Below are positions 17,680 to 26,218 of a stretch of 64,000 nucleotides of DNA, in pieces. Numbering within the stretch: position 1 is the stretch's first letter; every line of letters begins with the position of its first letter. The translations under genes were made by a program, and so were the position numbers. The stretch spans positions 1-64,000 of the forward strand of contig DASWTW010000007.1 in assembly GCA_036401895.1 (NCBI GenBank), read 5' to 3'. Under the pieces are notes generated by a model. It was not told the DNA's origin. It saw only the letters and a program-made list of their open reading frames with translations, and made no database searches. Origin of the DNA: LB3-1 sp036401895. GTDB taxonomy: Bacteria > Chloroflexota > Chloroflexia > Chloroflexales > Kallotenuaceae.

Positions 17680-19587
17680 TCATGGGTCCAGTGTCGCCAG
17701 CAGATCCAGGCAGCACCGCAGGCCGTGAGCGGGATCAGAGCCGAGATCGAGATGGACGAAGCGCCGTTCGAGCTGCGTCCAGGCCAGCAGGTCCGCCGCG
17801 ATGCGCTCGCGTCGCAGATCGTCGAGCGTCCAGTCACGGCCAGGAACCGCAGCGACTGCCGCAGCATCCGCCGTCAGCAGCAGGAGCGCACAGGGCCGTC
17901 CGGCGTGCAGCACCTGTGTAGCAAACGCCTGCTCGCGCAGCGGATCGATCACGATCGCGATCACGCCGAAGCGTCGCGCCAGCAGCGAACGCAGCGCCGC
18001 CAGCTGCTCGCCGACAGCAGCCGATCCTGGAAGATAGGCCGCAATCGCGATGCAGCGGGGGCTCGTGAGCGCCGGGCTGAGCTGACGCCAGGCTTCAGCC
18101 AGCGGCGCCGGCTCAAGTGGCGTAGCCGGCGGGAGAGCTCGCGCATCTCCCGCCTCAAGCCTGCGCCAGAGATACGCGTCACGCGCGGCGGTGTCGGGCT
18201 CGTCGAAGGGATTGAGACCAATCACCACACCGATCGTCGCGACGGCGAGCTGCCACGCCACGATCTGCGCGGCCACCGCATAGCGATCCTCCAGCTCCAG
18301 CATGATGATCGGCAATCCGGCAATCTCAAGCGCCGCACACTCTTGATCCAGATCGGCATTATCCGCATTAGACAGCCGCAGCGCGACGACGATGCGATCG
18401 TGGGGGTGGGGCTGGCCCTCATCCCAATCTTGAGTCAGGCCCTCACACCCTGCCCCCCTTCCCCAAACCTCGGCTGGCTTCAGCCTCGGTTGCGGTAGGC
18501 GAGGGGGAAAGATTAAATCATTATTCTTAGTCCGATAGTCATTGGGTTCTTGGTTCTTGATTCTTGGTTCTTGGTTTTCGTTGTGTTCTGTTGTTCTGGG
18601 TTCTGTTGTTCTGGGTTCTCCGTTAGGTTCTAGGTTTGCCCAGGGGGCACCCGTTCTGGGTTCTGTTGTTCTGGGTTCTTCGACGTCCATCACAAAGCCG
18701 CGCCCGTGTTTGCTGAGCGAGCCGGAGATAAACGCGGCCAGCCAGCGCGCCAGCGGCAGCAGCTCGGGCGACGCCAGCAGCGTGAGCTTGTCGCGGCCGC
18801 TCTGGGCCAGCACCGCTAGCGTCGTGCCGAGCCACACGCCCGGATTGAGCGATAGATCGTCGCGGCGACACTGCGCCCGCATCTCAAGCGCGGCGGCTCG
18901 TAGGCGATCGATCTGCCAGCCCAGCCATGCGGCGGGAAGCAGTCCCAGCGGCGACAGCGGGCCGAAGCGTGCGCCAAGATCCGGCGGCAGCGGCAGCAGC
19001 TCAGGCTCGGCGTAGGATCGCGCCAGTGGCAGCAGCGGCGAGTCGTGCGGCGCGACCACAGCCAGCGGCGAAGGATTCGCGGGTGCGGCCGGCGCTCGGG
19101 CGGCCAGGACGATGCGGGCCAGCGCGTCGAGGTCGGGCGTGAGCATAGAGTCGGCCGCCAGCAGAAGCGCCGTGTGCTCCCAATTGATAGAAGCCAGGAT
19201 TGACTGCACCGCCAACGGCTCGATCGTATCCAGCACCATGAGCCGTGGAGTGTGCGGCGCGGCTAGATCCTGCCACATCCGCGCGCTGCTGCTCGCATCG
19301 CCGCTGCCGACGTAGAGCAGATTCTCAATTCCCCGCGATCGCAGCCGCGCCAGCCAGCCAGCGCCTGCATCTGAGTCCACAGGCAGATCGAGCCAGCCAA
19401 GCCGCGCGCGAATCCTGTCCTGCGTCTCGGCTGCGGGATACCACAGACTCGGATCGCGGCTCCACAGGCGCTCGATCAGCCGCTCAGCAGCCAGGCGACG
19501 CAGCATCCCGGCGATCGAATCCCGATACGCGCGCAGACCCGAGATCTGCATATTGGCCGGCACGTCATCCTGTTCTGGCTGTTGCAT
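17680..19587 (-). CDS. Degenerate Tal-Pgi-type phosphoglucose isomerase homologue with repeat-derived insert
   Basis: 635 aa. Aligned by eye with the PGI part of Tal-Pgi fusions, landmarks occur in order: LLYVGSGDASSSARMW (family GMGGSS), LMVLDTIEPLAVQSIL, LLLAADSMLTPDLDAL (family SKSGTT), ARFGPLSPLGLLPAAWLG, LGTTLAVLAQSGRDKLTL, WLAAFISGSLSKHGRGF (family EQLIAESTGK) and VIGLNPFDEPDTAARD. The Ser/Thr phosphate-binding motif and the catalytic Glu of the EQLxAE segment are replaced, so isomerase activity is doubtful. Between the last two landmarks lies about 92 residues of low-complexity sequence rich in EPRT/EPR units, encoded by intergenic-type repeats in frame (18405-18680). With gnd nearby, a sugar-phosphate binding or regulatory role is possible. 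Confidence 0.8.
   Translation of the reverse strand: MQQPEQDDVPANMQISGLRAYRDSIAGMLRRLAAERLIERLWSRDPSLWYPAAETQDRIRARLGWLDLPVDSDAGAGWLARLRSRGIENLLYVGSGDASSSARMWQDLAAPHTPRLMVLDTIEPLAVQSILASINWEHTALLLAADSMLTPDLDALARIVLAARAPAAPANPSPLAVVAPHDSPLLPLARSYAEPELLPLPPDLGARFGPLSPLGLLPAAWLGWQIDRLRAAALEMRAQCRRDDLSLNPGVWLGTTLAVLAQSGRDKLTLLASPELLPLARWLAAFISGSLSKHGRGFVMDVEEPRTTEPRTGAPWANLEPNGEPRTTEPRTTEHNENQEPRIKNQEPNDYRTKNNDLIFPPRLPQPRLKPAEVWGRGAGCEGLTQDWDEGQPHPHDRIVVALRLSNADNADLDQECAALEIAGLPIIMLELEDRYAVAAQIVAWQLAVATIGVVIGLNPFDEPDTAARDAYLWRRLEAGDARALPPATPLEPAPLAEAWRQLSPALTSPRCIAIAAYLPGSAAVGEQLAALRSLLARRFGVIAIVIDPLREQAFATQVLHAGRPCALLLLTADAAAVAAVPGRDWTLDDLRRERIAADLLAWTQLERRFVHLDLGSDPAHGLRCCLDLLATLDP
18437..18511. 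repeat. CCCTCACCCC-family palindromic repeat inside the PGI-like gene
   Basis: It matches the inner part of the 10451-10609 element: both read CCTTCCCCA, then CCTCGGC-GGCTTC-GCCTCG, then a GGCGAGGGG / GGAGAGGGG close. Here it is read in frame and gives residues such as RLPQPRLKPAEVWGRG. It adjoins the GTTCTT tract on one side. Confidence 0.75.
18541..18680. repeat. GTTCTTG/GTTCTGG low-complexity repeat inside the PGI-like gene
   Basis: About 140 bases made of GTTCTTG, GTTCTGG and TGTTGTTCTGG words, interrupted by a GCCCAGGGGGCACCC block (18639-18653) that also appears at 22881-22895 and, inverted with one change, near 10583-10595. On the coding (minus) strand it yields EPRTTEPRT-type peptide. 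The same words form the intergenic tracts at 2.4 kb and 22.8 kb. Confidence 0.8.
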
Positions 19588-19669
19588 TGCACTCCTATCG
19601 TCTGATTTTACGATCGCGAAACGATGTTAGCATAGCAGAAGCATCCAGTCTAAGCCAAAGGAGCTAGCC

Positions 19670-20857
19670 ATGCGCTTAACTTTCACTCATGCTCATCTTG
19701 TCGATGCTGACGGCGAACAGCACGACGCCGCGCTGACGATCGACGGCGATCAGATCGTCGCGGTCGGGGCGAACGCCGACAGCCAGGCCGGTACGCTGGA
19801 TCTCAGCGGAATGATCGTCACGCCGGGCTTTGTCGACGTGCATACTCACGGCGGCGGCAGCTTCAATCTGCACACCACCGCTGCCGACGAGATCCGTGGC
19901 TACGCGCGCTGGACACCCGTGACCGGCACGACCTCGTTTCTGATCGGCGTGGTCGGCGTGCCCGCGACGCTGCCCGAGGACCAGCTGCGCGCCGCGATCG
20001 ACGCGATCGAGACGGCAGGGCCGGGCGCTGAGCCGCTGGGGATTCATCTCGAAGGCCCGTACATGAGCGTCAACAAACGCGGCGCGCACGATCCGTCCTG
20101 GCTGCGCACGCCGGAGGCCGCCGAGACCGAGCAGCTGCTGGCGCTGACCAAAGGCTACCTGCGGCTGATCACGCTCGCGCCTGAGCTGCCGCACGCCGAC
20201 GCCATGATCTCCAGGCTGGTCGAGGCCGGCGTGACTGTCAGCATCGGCCATACCGACGCGACCTACGAGCAGGCGCGCGACGCGATTCCGCTTGGCATTA
20301 CCCATGCGACACACTGCTTCAACGCGATGCGTCCGCTGCATCATCGCGAGCCGGGACCGCTCGGCGCGATCGTCGAGGCCGAGAGCGTGCGCGGCGAGCT
20401 GATCGCCGATGGAGTGCATGTGCATCCTGCTGCGCTGCGGGTCATGATCCGAGCGCTCGGCCCTGAGCGAACGATCATCGTGACCGACGCGCTCTCGTGT
20501 GCGGGACTGCCCGACGCGGAGTTTACTTTTGCGGGACAGCCGGCCCGTGTGATCGACGGTGTGGCGCGGCTCAGCGACGGCACGATCACCGGCAGCGTGC
20601 TGACGACCGATCAGGCGCTGCGCAATCTGGTCGAGCTGGTCGGCGTGTCGCTGCCCGAGGCGGTCGGCATGCTCACGCTCAACCCGGCGCGATCGGCGGG
20701 TGCCGCGCAGCGCAAGGGCCGGCTCCAGCCCGGCTATGACTCCGATCTGCTGATCTTCGACCGCGACCTCAGGCTTCAGGCGACGATCTGTCGCGGCAGG
20801 CTAGCGTTCGTCGGCGAGAACTGGCGCGATCGACTGGCGCAGCTTGAGTCGGTGTAG
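19670..20857 (+). CDS. nagA: N-acetylglucosamine-6-phosphate deacetylase
   Basis: 395 aa. It removes acetate from GlcNAc-6-P, giving GlcN-6-P for glycolysis or wall synthesis. It has the amidohydrolase fold with VTPGFVDVHTHGGG, metal-ligand Glu in GIHLEGPYMS, His in VSIGHTDA, the substrate loop THATHCFNAMRPLHHREPG and the catalytic Asp in IIVTDALSCAG. The C-terminal part returns to the composite beta sandwich (GRLQPGYDSDLLIFDRDL). The ATG is preceded by AAAGGAG (19657-19663). It is divergent from the PGI-like gene with 82 bases between, so both may share a control region. No nagB is seen nearby. Confidence 0.95.
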   Translation: MRLTFTHAHLVDADGEQHDAALTIDGDQIVAVGANADSQAGTLDLSGMIVTPGFVDVHTHGGGSFNLHTTAADEIRGYARWTPVTGTTSFLIGVVGVPATLPEDQLRAAIDAIETAGPGAEPLGIHLEGPYMSVNKRGAHDPSWLRTPEAAETEQLLALTKGYLRLITLAPELPHADAMISRLVEAGVTVSIGHTDATYEQARDAIPLGITHATHCFNAMRPLHHREPGPLGAIVEAESVRGELIADGVHVHPAALRVMIRALGPERTIIVTDALSCAGLPDAEFTFAGQPARVIDGVARLSDGTITGSVLTTDQALRNLVELVGVSLPEAVGMLTLNPARSAGAAQRKGRLQPGYDSDLLIFDRDLRLQATICRGRLAFVGENWRDRLAQLESV

Positions 20858-20902
20858 CAGCAGGCACGGCCGGCGCGGTGGTACAATTTTGAAGGAATAG
20901 TC

Positions 20903-20987
20903 GGAGAACAAAGAACAACCAAACAAAGAACAAAGGAGTTGGAACATAGATCATTTGCCAATATTTTTGTTCTTTGTTTGTTTGCGC
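20903..20987. repeat. AAAGAAC / TTTGTTC low-complexity tract upstream of argS
   Basis: The first part (20903-20936) is built of AAAGAAC/AACAAAG words and the second (20965-20983) of their complements, giving a loose inverted pair around TAGATCATTTGCC. It precedes AAGGAG (20996-21001) and the argS ATG. A TACAAT hexamer lies just before it (20882-20887). The same word family occurs at 2570-2667 and 22785-22960. Confidence 0.55.
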
Positions 20988-21008
20988 TCTCGTAGAAGGA
21001 GTTTTTGC

Positions 21009-22784
21009 ATGGACTATGCGCTCGACCGCTTTGCGGGTGAAATACAACAGGCGATCGCCGCGACGGGACTCGTCCCGCCGGAGCAGATCGAGCTAGCCGA
21101 GCCGAAGGCCAACGTACCGGCCGATCTGGCATTTCCCTGCTTTCGGGCCGCCAAACAGGCGGGAACGCCGCCGCCCCAGCTGGCGCAGCGCCTCGCCGAT
21201 CAACTAAGCTTCCCGGAGAACAGTCTGGTGGGCGGCGTGCAGGCAGCAGGGCCGTTTCTCAACTTTACGCTCAACGCGCCGCAGCTGGTGCAGGCTGTGC
21301 TCGACGAAGTTGCGCGGCTCGGCGATCGCTATGGCAGCGACGACCTGGGCCAGAATGAGATCGTGATCGTCGAGTACTCGTCGCCCAATATCGCCAAGCG
21401 CATGCATGTGGGCCACATTCGCTCGACGATCATCGGCCAGTCGGTTCGCAACATCCTGGAATTTCTGGGCTACAACACGATCAGCGACAACCACCTGGGC
21501 GACTACGGCAAGCAGTTCGGTACCAACATCGCCGCGATCCAGCGCTTTGGGCGGCCCGAGGGCGAGGGCGAGGAAGTGCTCAGCCAGATCGAAGCGCTGT
21601 ACACGCGCTACAACCAGATGATGGGCAGCGAAGCCGAGGAAGACGAGGACGCGATCGACGTGGAAAGTCTGGACGACGAGGCGCGTAGCTGGTCGCTGAA
21701 GCTGGAGCAGAACGATCCCACGGCGCGCGAGCTATGGGAATGGATGGTCGCCACGACGAAGCAGGCCAATCAGCGCAACTACGATCGGCTGGGCGTCGCC
21801 TTCGATCTTCAGCACGGCGAAAGCTTCTACGCCGAGATGCTGCCGACCGTGATCGGCAAGGTCGAGGAGTCGGGGCTGGGCCAGCGCGAGCCGGGCGGCG
21901 CGCTGATCGTCAAGGAGCTGCGCGATAAGAATAACAAGGAGCTGCCGCTGTTTCTGATCCAGCGCTCGGACGGCGCAACGCTCTATCTGACCCGCGACCT
22001 GGCGACGATCATCTACCGCGAGCGCGAGTACCATCCGAAGAAGATCATCTACGTCGTGGGCCAGACCCAGGAATTGCACTTCCGCCAGGTCTTTTCGCTG
22101 GTGCGGGCGCTGGGCTATGGGCAGGATATTGAGCTGATCCATATCACCTTCGGCACGGTCTTTAGCACCGCAGGGCAGGCGCTCTCGACGCGCCGGGGCA
22201 ACATGATCTACCTCGAAAACCTGCTCAACGATGCGCAGCAGCGGGCCAAAGCCTTGATCGAAGAGAAGATCGCCGAGGGCAAGACCGATCTCCTACCCGA
22301 GCAGATCGACGAGGTGGCGGAGCAAGTCGGCGTGGGCGCGGTGATCTACAACGATCTGTATCAAGATCCCAAGCGCAACATCACGATCGACTGGGAGCGC
22401 ATGCTGGCCTTTGAGGGCAACAGCGCGCCGTATCTGCAATACACGCATGCCCGCTGCTGCTCGATCCTGCGCGAGGCCGGCGAGCTTCCCGCCGAGTTTG
22501 ATGCCAGTCAGCTTGTGCAAGAACAAGAGCTGGCCGTGATCAAGCAGATCGCGCGCTTCCCGTCAGTGGTCCGCCGCGCCGGCGAGTCGTACGCGCCCTA
22601 CGTAATCGCGGACTGGCTGTACACCACCGCCCGCGAGTTCGCCCGCTTCTACCGCGATCACAAGGTACTCAAAGCAGAAACGCCTGAGCTGCGGGCGGCG
22701 CGACTACATCTGGTTGCCGCAACCGGTCAGTCACTGCGCAACGGCCTGGGACTCCTGGCGATCAAGGCACCGGAGCGGATGTGA
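21009..22784 (+). CDS. argS: Arginine-tRNA ligase
   Basis: 591 aa class I aminoacyl-tRNA synthetase charging tRNA-Arg. Seen: N-terminal tRNA D-loop-binding domain (residues 1-100), the HIGH motif as KRMHVGHIRSTIIGQ after EYSSPNIA, DNHLGDYGKQFG, the Rossmann second half with VVGQTQELHFRQVFSL, STAGQALSTRRGN in place of KMSKS (normal for this branch of ArgRS), and the C-terminal anticodon-binding helices with LQYTHARCCSILR. The frame is open from 20955, but ATG 21009 has AAGGAG at 20996-21001 and gives the usual start. It is flanked on both sides by low-complexity repeat tracts and shares no operon partner with an obvious link to translation. Confidence 0.97.
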   Translation: MDYALDRFAGEIQQAIAATGLVPPEQIELAEPKANVPADLAFPCFRAAKQAGTPPPQLAQRLADQLSFPENSLVGGVQAAGPFLNFTLNAPQLVQAVLDEVARLGDRYGSDDLGQNEIVIVEYSSPNIAKRMHVGHIRSTIIGQSVRNILEFLGYNTISDNHLGDYGKQFGTNIAAIQRFGRPEGEGEEVLSQIEALYTRYNQMMGSEAEEDEDAIDVESLDDEARSWSLKLEQNDPTARELWEWMVATTKQANQRNYDRLGVAFDLQHGESFYAEMLPTVIGKVEESGLGQREPGGALIVKELRDKNNKELPLFLIQRSDGATLYLTRDLATIIYREREYHPKKIIYVVGQTQELHFRQVFSLVRALGYGQDIELIHITFGTVFSTAGQALSTRRGNMIYLENLLNDAQQRAKALIEEKIAEGKTDLLPEQIDEVAEQVGVGAVIYNDLYQDPKRNITIDWERMLAFEGNSAPYLQYTHARCCSILREAGELPAEFDASQLVQEQELAVIKQIARFPSVVRRAGESYAPYVIADWLYTTAREFARFYRDHKVLKAETPELRAARLHLVAATGQSLRNGLGLLAIKAPERM

Positions 22785-22960
22785 CGGAGAACCTAGAACC
22801 TAACGGAGAACAAACGATCAAATGAACAAAAGAACAAAAAGTGCCTTCGAAACTCCTTTGTTCCCTTCGCCGGGCGCCATGCCCAGAGGGCACCCGGCAT
22901 GGCACCCGCCTTGTTCCTTTGTTCGCCCGCAGGGCCTAAGGCCCTGTTCCAGAACCTAAT
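22785..22960. repeat. Composite AGAACC / TTTGTTC / GCCCAGAGGGCACCC repeat cluster
   Basis: Directly after the argS stop come GGAGAACCTAGAACCTAACGG and AACAAA words, then CTCCTTTGTTCCC, then GCCATGCCC-AGAGGGCACC-CGGCATGGC with inverted GCCATGCC/GGCATGGC arms (22875-22903), then TTGTTCC-TTTGTTC and a palindromic GGGCCTAAGGCCC (22932-22944). It ends a few bases before the NagD-like start. It reads as stacked copies of the same repeats found at 2.4, 10.6 and 18.6 kb. Confidence 0.65.
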
Positions 22961-22973
22961 CCGTGGAGTCGTC

Positions 22974-23774
22974 ATGGCACTTGATCTACGGGCTATTCGC
23001 ACGGTGCTCTTCGATATGGATGGCGTGCTTTATCGAGGCGCGCAGCCGCTGCCGGGCGTCAACGAGATGCTGGCGTTTCTTGAGGCGCACGGCATCGGCT
23101 ACGCCAGCATCACGAATAACGCCAGTCTCACGCCGCAGCAGTTCGCCGCGAAAGTCCACAAGATGGGCTTGAATCTCGCGGCGGATCGAATCATGACCTC
23201 GTCGGTCGCGACCAACGTGTATCTGCGCTCGGTCGCGCCGCGCGGCACCGCCGTCTATGCGATCGGCATGCATGGGCTGATCGAGCCGCTCTTCGGCGAC
23301 GGCTACTTCACGCTTGACGAGAAAACGCCGGCGTATGTGGTGGTGGGCGTGGACTTCGAGGTCACGTATGCCAAGCTGCGCGCGGCCTGTCTGGCGATCC
23401 GCGCCGGCGCCCGCTTTATCGGCACCAATCCCGACAAAACGTTTCCGGCCGAAGACGGGATCGTGCCCGGCTGCGGCGCGCTGTTGGCGGCGCTGGAAGC
23501 GGCAACCGATCAAAAGCCGTTGATTATCGGAAAGCCGGAGCCGGGTATGTTTATTGCCGCGCTGGCGCTGCTAGAGGCGCAGGCACCGACGACGCTGATC
23601 ATCGGCGATCGCTACGATACCGACATTCTCGGCGGCGCGCAGGCCGGGCTGCGTACGGCGATGGTGCTCACGGGCGTGTCAAGTGCGGCCGACGTCGAGC
23701 ACGAGCAGGTCAAGCCCGAGGCGATCTTTGCGGATCTGCCGGATCTGCTGCGCGCCTGGCAGGCCGCGATCTAA
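22974..23774 (+). CDS. HAD-IIA family sugar phosphatase, NagD-like
   Basis: 266 aa. HAD motif I is LFDMDGVLYRG (first Asp nucleophile, second Asp acid/base), motif II is SITNNAS, the cap begins about residue 70, motif III is LIIGKPEPGMF, and motif IV is IIGDRYDTDILGGAQAGL followed by TAMVLTGVSS. This order and the C2 cap place it with NagD, phosphoglycolate and p-nitrophenyl phosphatases. The substrate is open; the nearby nagA makes an amino-sugar link tempting but unproven. ATG 22974 opens the family N-terminus. An upstream open stretch in frame is repeat sequence and was excluded. It is followed 35 bases later by the PIG-L deacetylase gene. Confidence 0.93.
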   Translation: MALDLRAIRTVLFDMDGVLYRGAQPLPGVNEMLAFLEAHGIGYASITNNASLTPQQFAAKVHKMGLNLAADRIMTSSVATNVYLRSVAPRGTAVYAIGMHGLIEPLFGDGYFTLDEKTPAYVVVGVDFEVTYAKLRAACLAIRAGARFIGTNPDKTFPAEDGIVPGCGALLAALEAATDQKPLIIGKPEPGMFIAALALLEAQAPTTLIIGDRYDTDILGGAQAGLRTAMVLTGVSSAADVEHEQVKPEAIFADLPDLLRAWQAAI

Positions 23775-23808
23775 TTTCGATGAGGCATACACACTACAAG
23801 GAGCAATT

Positions 23809-24579
23809 ATGCCTGAGATTTCCCCCAACCCTCAGCCGAAGCGCGTGCTGGTCGTGGCACCGCATCCCGACGACGCCGAGTTCATGGCCGGCGGCACAAT
23901 GGCGCACTGGCATACCGGCGGCGCAAGCATTCACTATCTGCTGGTGACTGACGGCATCGGCGGCAGCCGCGATCCGAACCAGACGCAGGAGCAGCTGGCG
24001 CGCATCCGTCGCGAAGAGCAGATCAACGCCGCCCGCGTGCTGGGCTCCAACGATGTAACATTTCTGGGCTACCACGACGGTCGTGTCGAGCCGACGTTTG
24101 AGCTGCGACTGGCGATCGCGCGTGAGATTCGCCGCGTGCGGCCGGACGTAGTGATCAGCCAGGACCCGTACTTCCGCTACGGCCCGACCTACATCAACCA
24201 CCCGGATCACCGCGCCGTCGCCGATGCCACGCTGGCGGCGATCATGCCCACGGCCAATACGCTGCTCTCGGCGCCTGAGCTGAACGCGGAAGGTCTGGAG
24301 CCGCACGACGTCAGCGAGGTTTATCTGTCGGCGGCGGTTGCGCCCACGGTCTGGATACCGCTCACACAGCAGGACGTCGAGCGCAAGATCGAGTCGCTGC
24401 GAGCGCACACCAGCCAGATGGGCGGCTGGGACCCCGAGCCGATGGTGCGCGAGTGGATGGCACGGGCGGCGGAGCAGGCGCGCGAGCATGGCGTCGAGTG
24501 CGAGTTCGCCGAGGCTTTCGCCTACGTTCGGCTGCACGCGCCCGAGGAGGAGCAGCCGCCCAACACCGAGCCGACCTAG
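23809..24579 (+). CDS. PIG-L family zinc deacetylase
   Basis: 256 aa. The diagnostic zinc site is VVAPHPDDAEF (AHPDDE-like) near residue 15 with the third ligand in YINHPDHRAVADATLAAI; GHDGRVE-type residues appear as LGYHDGRVEPT. The family removes N-acetyl groups from GlcNAc-PI, mycothiol or bacillithiol precursors, chitooligosaccharides and other amides. AAGGAG (23798-23803) supports the ATG. The gene is co-directional with the NagD-like phosphatase and may form an operon with it. The substrate is not evident. In many Chloroflexota, paralogues are annotated only as LmbE-like, and I would not go further. Confidence 0.93.
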   Translation: MPEISPNPQPKRVLVVAPHPDDAEFMAGGTMAHWHTGGASIHYLLVTDGIGGSRDPNQTQEQLARIRREEQINAARVLGSNDVTFLGYHDGRVEPTFELRLAIAREIRRVRPDVVISQDPYFRYGPTYINHPDHRAVADATLAAIMPTANTLLSAPELNAEGLEPHDVSEVYLSAAVAPTVWIPLTQQDVERKIESLRAHTSQMGGWDPEPMVREWMARAAEQAREHGVECEFAEAFAYVRLHAPEEEQPPNTEPT

Positions 24580-24602
24580 CGCCGAATCATAGCCGTGATC
24601 CT

Positions 24603-24642
24603 AACGAGGCGATCGAATCCCATGGGACTCGATCGCCTCGTT
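24603..24642. terminator. Bidirectional terminator hairpin between convergent genes
   Basis: A perfect 14-bp stem, AACGAGGCGATCGA (24603-24616) with TCGATCGCCTCGTT (24629-24642), and a 12-base loop. It lies between the PIG-L gene stop and the stop of the MATE gene, which converge. Confidence 0.8.
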
Positions 24643-24666
24643 GAATATTGAAAGCTTGACTGATTG

Positions 24667-26067
24667 CTACTGTATCGTGCGCCGCCACCAGCGCCAGGCC
24701 AGCGCAAAGCCGGCAGTCTCGAACGGCCCGACCAGCAAAAAGGCAGTCCAGACCGCAGTTAGACTTGGATACACGAAGGTCACCGCGAGCCAGCCGATCG
24801 CGACCACTGCCCACATCGCAACGCCGGTGATCACCAGCGGCAGACGTGTATTGCCGGTTCCACGCAGCGCGCCCGCAAAGACAAAGGTTCCGGCCCACAG
24901 CGGCTGGGCCAGCGCCACGACGCGAATACCGGCGGCACCTTGCGCGATCATCTGGGGATCGTCGGTGTACAGGCTCATGATCTGCGGCGCGAAGAAGATA
25001 AAGATCGCGCCCAGTGCGCCCATCCAGATGATCGCCCAGCGCAGCGCGATCCTGGTGATCGCCCGCGCCTCCTGGGGCTTGCGCGCGCCGATGCTCTGGC
25101 CGACCAGCGCGGTAGCGGCCAATCCAAAGCCGATGCCGGGCAAGAACGAGAGCGACAGCACGTTGATAACGACGCGATGCGCCGCCAGCGAGACCGTGCC
25201 CAGCCCCGCGACGATCGGCGTCAGCGTGGCGAAGGCCATGATCACCAGCATCTCTTCCAGCGCCGCCGGCAGCCCGATGCGCAGCACGTCGCGCGCCACA
25301 TGGAGCTGCGGCCGCCACGAGAAGCCCCGCCCGATGCGCACGCCATTACGGCCCCGAAACAGCACCCAGACCAGGATCAGCGCGCCGGCCAGCCGGGAAA
25401 GAAAAGTCGCCCAGGCGCTGCCGACCGCGCCCATGGCCGGCAGACCAAAATGCCCGTAGATCATCGCGTACGCCAGCGAAACGTTGAGGATATTGGCGAA
25501 GGCCGTGATCAGCATCGGCGTTCGGCTATCGCCCGCGCCGCGCAGCACGCCGCCGCCGATCAGCAGCACCATGATCGCGGTGACCGTGCCCAGCGTGACG
25601 TGCAGATACTGCGCCGCAACGTGAGTCACATCGGCCTCTAGACCAAACAGGCCCAGAATCGGCACGCTGAAGAGCAGGCCCAGAATCGCCAGCGGGATCG
25701 AAATAATCACGCTCCACACGATCGATTGCTGCGCGTAGCGGCTGGCAGCCCTGAGATCGCCCGCGCCGTACGCCTGCGCCACCAGCACCGACGCGCCCAC
25801 CGAAAGCGCGGTCAGCGCGGCGATCAGCACCAGGATCACTTGCAGCGCCGAGCCCACACCGGCCAGCGCGACGGCGCCCAGCCCGGCGACAAGAATCGTA
25901 TCGACCACGCCGAGTAGCGTTTGGAGCAAATTCTCGCCGATCACGGGCGCGGCTAGCTCAAGCACCCGCCGCTGAAGGCTCTGCTGCGACTTGCTCGGCG
26001 GCATCGCCCCGGCGCGCTCGACGGCAGGCAGCTCGTTGAGTTGCATCACTGTTTCTTGCGGTACCAC
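24667..26067 (-). CDS. MATE-family multidrug/sodium exporter
   Basis: 466 aa with about twelve hydrophobic segments in two six-helix halves, as in MATE/NorM exporters, which expel cationic drugs using Na+ or H+ gradients. Family features: PVIGENLLQTLLGVVDTILVAGLG near residue 40, and the second-half LPAALEEMLVIMAFATLTPIVAGLG. I took GTG 26067, which has GGAG eight bases upstream on the minus strand. ATG 26046, seven codons later, is an alternative without a good site. It is separated from the NB-ARC regulator by 150 bases on the same strand and converges on the PIG-L gene. The drug range cannot be predicted. Confidence 0.92.
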   Translation of the reverse strand: MVPQETVMQLNELPAVERAGAMPPSKSQQSLQRRVLELAAPVIGENLLQTLLGVVDTILVAGLGAVALAGVGSALQVILVLIAALTALSVGASVLVAQAYGAGDLRAASRYAQQSIVWSVIISIPLAILGLLFSVPILGLFGLEADVTHVAAQYLHVTLGTVTAIMVLLIGGGVLRGAGDSRTPMLITAFANILNVSLAYAMIYGHFGLPAMGAVGSAWATFLSRLAGALILVWVLFRGRNGVRIGRGFSWRPQLHVARDVLRIGLPAALEEMLVIMAFATLTPIVAGLGTVSLAAHRVVINVLSLSFLPGIGFGLAATALVGQSIGARKPQEARAITRIALRWAIIWMGALGAIFIFFAPQIMSLYTDDPQMIAQGAAGIRVVALAQPLWAGTFVFAGALRGTGNTRLPLVITGVAMWAVVAIGWLAVTFVYPSLTAVWTAFLLVGPFETAGFALAWRWWRRTIQ

Positions 26068-26218
26068 GAGATCGCTCCATGAGGTAGTATAAGGTTGATC
26101 TCATGCTACAGGAGCGCCCCGGCTTTGTCGATCGGACGAAAGAATGATGTTGCCGGTCGTAAGTCCAGGTTGGCCGCAGCCGCTCAGGGAGTACACTCTG
26201 TGCCGATCGGGCCACACG

